DNA of 7,881 nt from an uncultured Ruminococcus sp. Lineage in GTDB: Bacteria; Bacillota; Clostridia; Oscillospirales; Ruminococcaceae. Numbering within the stretch: position 1 is the stretch's first letter; each line of letters begins with the position of its first letter. Made by a program: the position numbers and the translations under genes. Shown here piece after piece: positions 1-4,525 of this stretch. Under the pieces are notes generated by a model that had not been told where the DNA came from, searched no databases, and saw only the letters and a program-made list of their open reading frames with translations. The DNA lies in assembly GCA_946537565.1 (NCBI GenBank), contig CAMNFW010000092.1, positions 1-7,881 of the forward strand. Reading direction: 5' to 3'.

Positions 1-548
1 CTATGACTATGGGCGACAGAATCGTTTGTATGAAGGACGGTTTCGTTCAGCAGGTCGATACTCCTCAGAACCTCTATGAGAGACCTTGCAACAAGTTCGT
101 TGCCGGATTCCTCGGTTCACCTCAGATGAACTTCGTTGATGCTGTACTTAAGGAAGAGTACGGTCAGTATATCGTTGAGTTCGGTTCAGAGGATACAAAG
201 ACTTCCCGTGGAGTTAAGTATCAGATCATCGTTCCTGAGTCTAAGGTCGTTGACGAGCTGGCAAGCTATGTTGGCAAGGAGGTCATTCTCGGTGTTCGTC
301 CTGAGAGTATCCACGATGAGGAAATGTACCTCTCTAATGCTACTACCGGCGTTATCGATGCTTATGTTGAAATCACCGAAATGATGGGTGCTGAGACTTA
401 TCTGTACCTGTTGTGCGAAGGAAATTCTCTCACCGCAAGAGTTAGTCCAAGATCAACTGCAAGACCTGGCGATGATATCAAGGTTGCTATTGATCCTAAC
501 AGGATCCATCTCTTCGATAAGGAAACAGAGAGAACCATTATCAACTGA
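1..548 (+). CDS. ugpC: Sugar ABC transporter ATP-binding protein, MsmX/UgpC (MalK-like) family; C-terminal part, 5' end outside window
   Basis: This is the 3' part of the cytoplasmic ATPase subunit that powers carbohydrate-uptake ABC transporters. The frame is open from base 1 (bases 1-2 complete an Ala codon) and 181 residues follow from base 3; MalK-like ATPases are about 370 residues, so roughly half is visible. The fragment opens with MTMGDRIVCMKDG, the stretch just after the H-loop in this family, and continues through QQVDTPQNLYERP and FVAGFLGSPQMNF, which close the nucleotide-binding domain. Walker A, the signature motif and Walker B are upstream and unseen. The rest is the MalK-type regulatory (TOBE/OB) domain, with LGVRPESI at fragment residues 97-103 and ITEMMGAETYLY at 124-135, ending IHLFDKETE. 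No permease gene follows and a terminator comes soon after, which fits a shared stand-alone ATPase like B. subtilis MsmX, although upstream genes cannot be seen. The exact substrate is unknown. Confidence 0.93.
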   Translation, partial: MTMGDRIVCMKDGFVQQVDTPQNLYERPCNKFVAGFLGSPQMNFVDAVLKEEYGQYIVEFGSEDTKTSRGVKYQIIVPESKVVDELASYVGKEVILGVRPESIHDEEMYLSNATTGVIDAYVEITEMMGAETYLYLLCEGNSLTARVSPRSTARPGDDIKVAIDPNRIHLFDKETERTIIN

Positions 549-585
549 AAATTTCACTTTTCATATTTATCCTTTCTTTCTTTTT

Positions 586-612
586 CTGCTGCTGTCAGGC
601 AAGCAGCAGCAG
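586..612 (+). repeat. CTG/CAG inverted repeat (hairpin) in the 3' UTR of the ATPase gene
   Basis: CTGCTGCTG (586-594) pairs perfectly with CAGCAGCAG (604-612) across a 9-base loop. It is preceded by a pyrimidine-rich tract (571-585) and is not followed by a T-run, so it is not a terminator by itself in the plus direction. It lies directly upstream of the real terminator hairpin and may stabilise the 3' end of the transcript; that role is inferred. Confidence 0.6.
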
Positions 613-618
613 GCAATT

Positions 619-649
619 CACCTCAGCTATCAGCTGGGGTGTTTTGTTT
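619..649 (+). terminator. Intrinsic terminator after the ATPase gene
   Basis: A 10-bp stem is formed by 619-628 (CACCTCAGCT) and 632-641 (AGCTGGGGTG), with one G-T wobble and a 3-base loop, followed by TTTTGTTT. This is the classic Rho-independent layout. It ends only about 23 bases before the pepV start codon, so pepV depends on read-through or on a promoter overlapping the hairpins. Confidence 0.8.
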
Positions 650-672
650 ATATGAATATATGAGGTGATAAA

Positions 673-1968
673 ATGAGTAATATTAAAAAATATCTTGAAG
701 ATCATAAACAGGAAATGATTGACCTGCTCAGGGAGCTTGTGGCTGTTCCAAGCGTTCAGGGGGAGCCGGAAGAAGACTGTCCCTTCGGAAAAGAACCGGC
801 TAAGGCTTTGAATATTATGCTGGAAAAATGCAGGGAGTCTGGTTTTAATGTTGATAATGTTGAAAACTATGCAGGCTCAGCTGATTTAAATGACCTTGAA
901 CCTGAGCTCGCTGTGCTGACTCATCTCGATGTTGTTCCGGTGGGCGAGGGATGGGATACTGACCCGTTCACGCTTGTGTATGACGAAAATTCCGACAAGC
1001 TCATCGGAAGAGGCGCTATCGACGACAAAGGCCCGGCTGTGGCTGCATTTTTCGCTGCAAAGGCTGTAAAAGAGCTGAATATACCGCTGAAAAAAGGCGT
1101 TAGGCTTATTTTCGGTACCAACGAGGAAAACGGTTCGGCTGACCTTGCTTACTACAGAAGCAAGAGAAATATGCCGAAAATGGTCTTCACTCCGGACGGC
1201 GAATATCCTGTCATCAATGGCGAAAAAGGTATGATCAGAGTGTATTTCTCCGCACCTTTCAACAATGGATATATCAAAGCCGGTGAGGTCATAAACGCTG
1301 TACCCCAGCAGTGTAACTTCGACATCAGACTTGAAGAAAACAACGATATTTCCATGAATTATGGCCGTGTCTCCGGAATGTCCGCCCACGCTTCCACTCC
1401 GGAAAAAGGAGAGAATGCTATTACAAAATTCTTAACTTTCAACAATTTCAATCTGCCTGTGTTGAAAACTCTCAGTCGTCTGTTTCCTCATGGTGAACTG
1501 GACGGTAAAAGCTGCGGACTTGGATTATCTGATCCTGTATCCGGAAAAATGACTTGCGTGCTTTCTATGCTCAATACCGAAAACGGCAGGCTCAACGGCG
1601 GAATCGACATTCGTTTTCCCCTTGACCGTAAATTTGATGAGATAAAAGATATTATTTGCAGCCGACTTAAGAATGAAGGCTTTGATATCGACAGCTGTGA
1701 AGGCTCAGAACCCCATTATACCAGCGAAAACAGCGATTTTATCCGGTCGCTGCTTAAAGTCTATGAGAATGTTACCGGCAATAAGGGTCACTGCATTTCG
1801 ATAGGCGGCGGAACTTATGTCCACGAGATCGAAGGCGGTGTTGCATTCGGTGCGGAATTTCCGGGTGAGGACGGCTTTATGCACAGTCCGAATGAGTTTA
1901 TAACCGCCCGCAATCTGCTGAAAAATGCAGAGATCATGGCAGAAGCAATTGTTGAGATATGCTCTTGA
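673..1968 (+). CDS. pepV: PepV/Sapep-type metallo-dipeptidase (peptidase family M20)
   Basis: This is a cytoplasmic di-metal aminodipeptidase that cleaves dipeptides in the last steps of peptide use. It has 431 residues and an unambiguous start: GAGGTGA lies at 662-668, four bases before ATG. The M20 catalytic set is complete in order: HLDVVP with metal His84 and general Asp86; GRGAIDDKGP with bridging Asp117; GTNEENGS with the Glu151/Glu152 pair (catalytic base and metal ligand); FTPDGEYP with metal Asp175; the lid-domain SAHASTPEKGENA with His239; DIRF with Arg314; and the C-terminal MHSPNEF with metal His404. This order and the GEYP..NGEKG context match PepV/Sapep rather than ArgE or DapE. 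The protein is shorter than the roughly 470 residues of Lactobacillus PepV; the shortening falls mostly between Asp175 and His239, in the lid domain. There is no signal peptide. It ends at its own strong terminator and lies just behind a terminator, so it is probably a single-gene unit. Confidence 0.93.
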   Translation: MSNIKKYLEDHKQEMIDLLRELVAVPSVQGEPEEDCPFGKEPAKALNIMLEKCRESGFNVDNVENYAGSADLNDLEPELAVLTHLDVVPVGEGWDTDPFTLVYDENSDKLIGRGAIDDKGPAVAAFFAAKAVKELNIPLKKGVRLIFGTNEENGSADLAYYRSKRNMPKMVFTPDGEYPVINGEKGMIRVYFSAPFNNGYIKAGEVINAVPQQCNFDIRLEENNDISMNYGRVSGMSAHASTPEKGENAITKFLTFNNFNLPVLKTLSRLFPHGELDGKSCGLGLSDPVSGKMTCVLSMLNTENGRLNGGIDIRFPLDRKFDEIKDIICSRLKNEGFDIDSCEGSEPHYTSENSDFIRSLLKVYENVTGNKGHCISIGGGTYVHEIEGGVAFGAEFPGEDGFMHSPNEFITARNLLKNAEIMAEAIVEICS

Positions 1969-2046
1969 GGTGCAGCCAAATTTGCTGAAAATGAAATATA
2001 TGTATTTTTTCCGGAATTTCATGATGTGAATTTTTAGAAATTGGAA

Positions 2047-2085
2047 GGGGGAAAGCCTGTAAAAAGGTTTTCCCCCGATTTTTTT
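2047..2085 (+). terminator. Strong intrinsic terminator of pepV, at the convergent junction
   Basis: GGGGGAAAGCC (2047-2057) pairs with GGTTTTCCCCC (2066-2076) as an 11-bp stem with one G-T pair and an 8-base loop, followed by GA and seven T residues (2079-2085). It terminates plus-strand transcription from pepV. The minus-strand lipoprotein transcript also runs through this stem, but the T-run on that side is weak and interrupted, so bidirectional action is possible but not certain. Confidence 0.9.
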
Positions 2086-2434
2086 ATCGCTTTTTGGTTG
2101 TGCGTGTGGTGGAAGAGGTTTCACGGTCGCCGTCAAGTCCGTCTACAATATCTCCGGCTGCATCGCCAACGCCGTCAACAAGCTCTTCTCCTGCATTTTC
2201 AACGCCGTCTATTGCGTCGTGGAGGTGATCTTCAACGGTGTTATTACTCCCTGTGCCCGTCATGGAATTCTCGTCACGGGTATCATCACGGTCAGACCTG
2301 TTGTCATAATCGTGAGTGTCGTAGTAGCCGGAGTCATCTCTGTCGTAGTCTCTGTCAGCTCCGCAGCCGGTGAAAACAGCTGTCATCATTAAAAATATGG
2401 AGCTTATTGCTAAAATCTTTTTCATATATTTCAT
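2084..2434 (-). CDS. Small Asp/Arg-rich lipoprotein, function unknown
   Basis: This is a predicted 116-residue secreted lipoprotein of no family I recognise. The N-terminus is a classic lipoprotein signal peptide: basic KK, a hydrophobic core (ILAISSIFLMMTAV) and a lipobox FTGC with Cys24 as the lipidation site. Residues 26-56 are low-complexity and very rich in Asp, Arg and Tyr (DRDYDRDD, DYDNRSDRDD), likely disordered and possibly cation-binding. Residues 67-103 form a probable amphipathic, acidic helix with a repeating V-DG / AGE / VDG pattern, and the end is basic (TTRTTKKR). The first ATG has AAAGG only two bases upstream, which is tight. A second in-frame ATG (2423-2425) gives MKKILAIS with an 11-base spacing, so the true start may be three codons later. 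The stop codon TAA (2084-2086) lies in the T-tract of the pepV terminator. I found no clear promoter; the upstream region is the DnaA-box cluster. Confidence 0.8.
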   Translation of the reverse strand: MKYMKKILAISSIFLMMTAVFTGCGADRDYDRDDSGYYDTHDYDNRSDRDDTRDENSMTGTGSNNTVEDHLHDAIDGVENAGEELVDGVGDAAGDIVDGLDGDRETSSTTRTTKKR

Positions 2435-2463
2435 ATCCTTTGCTTGAAATTATTGCGGACAGT

Positions 2464-2642
2464 TTTTCCACAATACATTTTTATTGTTTGCTGTTTTTCC
2501 CCTTTTATCCACAAAGAATTCAACTTTTCAAGGCTGTTAAAACCTGTATATTACGTTCTTATCAACAGTATCAACATAGTTTTCAACAATTAATTACTTA
2601 TCTCCACATTGGTTTCCACAGCCTGTTGAAAAGTTATTGACA
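2464..2642. promoter_or_regulatory. Cluster of about nine DnaA-box-like sites (putative origin or DnaA-titration locus)
   Basis: Nine 9-mers lie within two mismatches of the DnaA box TTATCCACA. Plus strand: 2464-2472 TTTTCCACA (1 mismatch), 2505-2513 TTATCCACA (perfect), 2559-2567 TTATCAACA (1), 2568-2576 GTATCAACA (2), 2580-2588 TTTTCAACA (2), 2600-2608 ATCTCCACA (2), 2612-2620 GTTTCCACA (2) and 2634-2642 TTATTGACA (2). Minus strand: 2624-2632, reading TTTTCAACA (2). For random sequence of even composition about 0.5 such matches would be expected in this length on both strands. From 2559 on, sites start 9, 12, 20, 12, 12 and 10 bp apart, close to helical phasing. Firmicutes origins look like this, but no dnaA or dnaN gene is in the window. 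B. subtilis also has DnaA-box clusters away from oriC, so origin identity is inference. Confidence 0.6.
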
Positions 2643-2671
2643 GTTCTCAACTCAAAAATTAGGACTATATT

Positions 2672-2702
2672 GCTCTTGATAATTCAATTTATTTATCAGA
2701 GC
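2672..2702. repeat. Imperfect inverted repeat in the A+T-rich flank
   Basis: GCTCTTGATAA (2672-2682) and TTATCAGAGC (2693-2702) form a 10-bp dyad with one bulged T and a 10-base loop. No T-run follows on either strand, so it is not a terminator. It sits between the DnaA-box-like cluster and the promoter at 2727, where it could be an operator or part of an unwinding region. Confidence 0.45.
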
Positions 2703-2726
2703 TATAAAATATTATTCCCGGTTTGC

Positions 2727-2755
2727 TTGAATATATTTTCATGATATGTTATAAT
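2727..2755 (+). promoter_or_regulatory. Sigma-A promoter (extended -10) for the DUF2461-CPBP pair
   Basis: The -35 box is TTGAAT (2727-2732), then 17 bp, then a perfect -10 TATAAT (2750-2755) preceded by TGT, the extended -10 motif (2747-2749). Transcription should start near 2762, giving a leader of about 28 bases with the ribosome binding site AAAAGGAG (2777-2784) five bases before the ATG at 2790. Confidence 0.8.
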
Positions 2756-2789
2756 AATAACGCATGATAAAAAAATAAAAGGAGCAATT

Positions 2790-3518
2790 ATGTTTAACGG
2801 TTTTTCACAGGAAGCATTGGATTTTCTTTTTAATATAAGAATCAACAATAATAAAGAATGGTTTGAGAAAAATAAAAAAATTTATACCGATCTTATCTAT
2901 GAACCCTTGAAGGCTCTCGGTGAGATCATCTATCAGCCTTTTGCAAATACCGATATGATGTACAAGGTGGGCAGGATCTATCGTGATGCCAATTTTCCGC
3001 CGTATCTTCATTATCGTGACACCCTCTGGATCTATGTCCGCTATCCGGCTTGGTACTGGAACAGAACTCCTTCCCTGTATTTCGAGCTGTCGCCGGAAGG
3101 TGCTGAGTATGGTTTCAGAATTTCAAAGCCGGAAGCCGCTGTAATGGAACGTTTCAGGTCAGCGGTAAGCTGTGAGGACAGTAATTTTCCGGCGCTTGTT
3201 TCTGAGCTTGAATCAAAGGGACTGAGCGTTGGCGGTGAAGAGTATAAGCGTGGAAAAAAATGTCCGAAGCCTGAACTTGAAAGATTTTACAAAAAGAAAG
3301 GTCTTTCTCTGTTCAAGAAAGCCGCCGGTGAAGAGATTTTCACCCCGAAGCTGGCTGAAAATATAATTAGTGTTTTTAACATGGTGCAGCCTGTGAACGA
3401 AATGTTCCATGAGATAGTCGAAACTGAGGAAATTTCAAAGGCTCTCCTGAAAGAAGCTGCTGAGACTGAGCCTGAACCGGATATTGTTAAAGCTCCCCGG
3501 CAGGATTTTATGTGGTGA
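2790..3518 (+). CDS. DUF2461 (TIGR02453) family protein
   Basis: This is a 242-residue soluble protein of the DUF2461 family, whose biochemical function is not established. Family features visible: the N-terminal FNGFSQEALDFL with INNNKEWFEKNKK (residues 18-30, the NN-K-WF motif), KALGEIIYQPF after it, then KVGRIYRDANFPPY (59-72, the R-x-YRD-x-F motif) followed by HYRDTLWIYVRY, and an aromatic-rich stretch ending in SLYFELSPEG (95-104) with GFRISKPE shortly after. The C-terminal part (150-170) is basic and may bind a nucleic acid or other anion; that is a guess. There is no signal peptide or membrane segment, and the length suits the family. The start is set by AAAAGGAG five bases upstream. 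The stop codon shares bases with the ribosome binding site of the next gene, which points to co-transcription and translational coupling with the CPBP protease. Confidence 0.88.
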   Translation: MFNGFSQEALDFLFNIRINNNKEWFEKNKKIYTDLIYEPLKALGEIIYQPFANTDMMYKVGRIYRDANFPPYLHYRDTLWIYVRYPAWYWNRTPSLYFELSPEGAEYGFRISKPEAAVMERFRSAVSCEDSNFPALVSELESKGLSVGGEEYKRGKKCPKPELERFYKKKGLSLFKKAAGEEIFTPKLAENIISVFNMVQPVNEMFHEIVETEEISKALLKEAAETEPEPDIVKAPRQDFMW

Positions 3519-3522
3519 GGTG
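3516..3522 (+). promoter_or_regulatory. Ribosome binding site of the CPBP gene overlapping the DUF2461 stop codon
   Basis: TGAGGTG contains both the TGA stop of the DUF2461 gene (3516-3518) and the GAGGTG Shine-Dalgarno sequence (3517-3522), five bases before the ATG at 3528. Ribosomes finishing the first gene would end on the start signal of the second, the usual arrangement for translational coupling. Confidence 0.75.
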
Positions 3523-3527
3523 TTGAT

Positions 3528-4193
3528 ATGATAAAAAATAAAAAATTAACGGTCACTCTTATAGTTTATACTATTGTATTTTTTTCAGCATGGGCGTTTT
3601 TTGAACTGCTCATAGCCGGAAGGATAGAAGCTGCTGTAAGCCCGATCGTGTCTGATCTTATCAAAGACTGCATAGCAAAAACCTTGATATGGTCAGTGCC
3701 GGCAGTTATATTAATTAGAAAATTTAAAGATGATTTGAACTTCAAGGAGCTTTTTCTCCCGAAGAAGGGCTGGAATTGCTTTGGTATATTCTTTGCAGCC
3801 TTTACAGTCTTTATACTTGTCAATAAATGGCGTACAAGCGGAAAAATAGCCTTATCAGAGGATTTTTCTCCTTTACTGCTGATAGTATATCTTTTTGTTG
3901 GAATCAATGAGGAGTTGGTTTTCAGGGGCTGGCTTCTGAATTCTACTCTCAAAGGCGAGGAATTTTCTGAGCAGCTTAAACCAATACTCATAAATGCAGT
4001 GATGTTTCTGTTGATTCATTTTCCTATATGGATAAAGAACGGCGATTTCTTCACTAACTTAACCAGCGGCGCATTCATATTTATAACAGTGCTGAGCGTG
4101 GCTTTCAGTTATTCATTTGTTAAAAGTAAAAATATAATTGTTCCTGCTCTTCTGCATATGTGGTGGGATTTTTTCCTGACTTCTCTTGCTTGA
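3528..4193 (+). CDS. CPBP-family intramembrane glutamic/metallo-protease (Abi/CAAX-like)
   Basis: This is a 221-residue polytopic membrane protein with the CPBP (CAAX protease and bacteriocin-processing, Rce1-like) catalytic core. All three conserved motifs are present: NEELVFRG with Glu128, Glu129 and Arg133; FLLIHF with Phe160 and His164 (F-x3-H); and HMWWD with His210 and Asp214 (H-x3-N/D). Membrane segments are likely at about 8-30, 47-64, 83-98, 114-136, 152-168, 180-198 and 203-220. In Rce1 the paired Glu and the two His residues form the active site. Bacterial members act in bacteriocin maturation or self-immunity, or in membrane-protein cleavage; no bacteriocin gene is visible here, so the substrate is unknown. 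It lies 9 bp after the DUF2461 gene and is probably in its operon. No convincing terminator follows the stop codon. Confidence 0.88.
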   Translation: MIKNKKLTVTLIVYTIVFFSAWAFFELLIAGRIEAAVSPIVSDLIKDCIAKTLIWSVPAVILIRKFKDDLNFKELFLPKKGWNCFGIFFAAFTVFILVNKWRTSGKIALSEDFSPLLLIVYLFVGINEELVFRGWLLNSTLKGEEFSEQLKPILINAVMFLLIHFPIWIKNGDFFTNLTSGAFIFITVLSVAFSYSFVKSKNIIVPALLHMWWDFFLTSLA

Positions 4194-4197
4194 AAAA

Positions 4198-4296
4198 AGT
4201 AACCTGACACTGATCTGCCGTTGATAATAATGTAAAATGATACAAAATCTCCGTTGCTTAAATAGTAACCTGAATCAAAGTCGAATTACAGAAAAA
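4198..4296. repeat. Imperfect 33-bp direct repeat, about three units
   Basis: AGTAACCTGA occurs exactly at 4198-4207 and 4264-4273, 66 bp apart, and CCGTTG at 4218-4223 and 4251-4256, 33 bp apart. Laid out with a 33-bp period, unit 1 (4198-4230) and unit 2 (4231-4263) match at about 20 of 33 positions. The third unit (4264-4296) shares AGTAACCTGA with the first. The degree of match is modest and the repeat could be an old duplication. Confidence 0.4.
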
Positions 4297-4395
4297 GTGG
4301 CACCACAAAGTACCGGAGCATAATTTGTGCTGTATGCGATCGTATGTAACTAATCACGATAAGAGTGAGCGAGTTTACGAGCGGCAACGTGAGCC

Positions 4396-4453
4396 AAAAA
4401 AATAAAAAAATTTATTGTAAGCTATTGCAATTTATCGGAAAATATAGTATAAT
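4396..4453 (+). promoter_or_regulatory. Sigma-A promoter of the yfhO-like gene with A-tract upstream element
   Basis: TTGCAA (4425-4430), a 17-bp spacer and perfect TATAAT (4448-4453) form a near-consensus sigma-A promoter. Two A7 tracts at 4396-4402 and 4404-4410 lie about 50 to 64 bases before the expected start near 4460, where UP-element A-tracts can act. The resulting leader of about 65 bases ends in the Shine-Dalgarno sequence of the TTG-started gene. Confidence 0.75.
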
Positions 4454-4510
4454 GTAAAAGATAATATAATCGGGTATTATGGCTTTAGTCTGGCTGTTTG
4501 CCCAAAAAGA

Positions 4511-4520
4511 AAAGGAGGAG
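4511..4520 (+). promoter_or_regulatory. Strong Shine-Dalgarno that fixes the TTG start of the yfhO-like gene
   Basis: AAAGGAGGAG lies seven bases (counting from GGAGG) before TTG 4526-4528. The next in-frame Met codon is residue 124, inside the membrane domain and after the conserved DLNGQY motif, so TTG is the only reasonable start. Confidence 0.85.
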
Positions 4521-4525
4521 CAACC

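Larger units (their letters stand above)
2435..2789. other. 355-bp divergent intergenic region with origin-like architecture
   Basis: This non-coding region separates the minus-strand lipoprotein gene from the plus-strand DUF2461 gene. From left to right it holds the lipoprotein leader, a cluster of DnaA-box-like 9-mers (2464-2642), an inverted repeat (2672-2702), an A+T-rich tract (2681-2780, about 80% A+T by count) and the sigma-A promoter of the downstream pair (2727-2755). A 77-codon open frame across part of it (2407-2640) has no ribosome binding site and a composition unlike protein, so I do not call it a gene. Confidence 0.7.
4194..4525. other. 332-bp intergenic region with short repeats, dyads and the yfhO promoter
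   Basis: No protein gene is convincing here. The left part (4198-4296) reads as about three units of a 33-bp imperfect direct repeat; the middle (4297-4345) has three consecutive short dyads; 4361-4395 is a GAGC-rich segment; 4396-4410 holds two A7 tracts; and 4425-4453 is a promoter. An open frame ending at TAA 4403-4405 could encode 23 residues from ATG 4334 but lacks a ribosome binding site. Confidence 0.6.

Noticed and set aside
886..1389. 167-codon minus-strand open frame inside pepV
   Set aside because: It is a shadow of pepV, whose frame carries all the catalytic motifs. No start signal or known motif supports the antisense frame.
2041..2373. 110-codon plus-strand open frame opposite the lipoprotein gene
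   Set aside because: It begins within the pepV terminator and its Arg/His/Cys-rich translation reflects the complement of the Asp-rich lipoprotein coding sequence.
2407..2640. 77-codon plus-strand open frame across the DnaA-box-like cluster
   Set aside because: There is no ribosome binding site, it overlaps the lipoprotein start, and its apparent residues simply reflect the A+T-rich repeated 9-mers.
2637..2642. TTGACA as a -35 box
   Set aside because: The perfect hexamer has no acceptable -10 at 16-18 bp; TATATT lies 23 bp downstream. It is better read as part of the last DnaA-like 9-mer.
2464..2642. CRISPR-like array
   Set aside because: The repeated units are only 9 bp, irregularly spaced and degenerate; there are no spacers of uniform length and no cas genes.
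2752..2760. TAA trinucleotide run as a DnaA-trio element
   Set aside because: It overlaps the -10 box TATAAT of a strong promoter and lies about 110 bp from the nearest DnaA-box-like site, unlike known trios that adjoin a box.
4334..4405. Possible 23-residue peptide before the YfhO promoter
   Set aside because: It has no Shine-Dalgarno sequence and no identifiable promoter of its own; kept only as a composition anomaly.
4465..4470. Second TATAAT downstream of the YfhO promoter
   Set aside because: The matching -35 position (4442-4447) reads ATATAG, so it is unlikely to act as a separate promoter.
4472..4503. Hairpin in the YfhO leader (GGGTA with TGCCC) as a riboswitch or attenuator
   Set aside because: Only about five pairs across a 22-base loop, no T-run, and no match to a riboswitch class I know.
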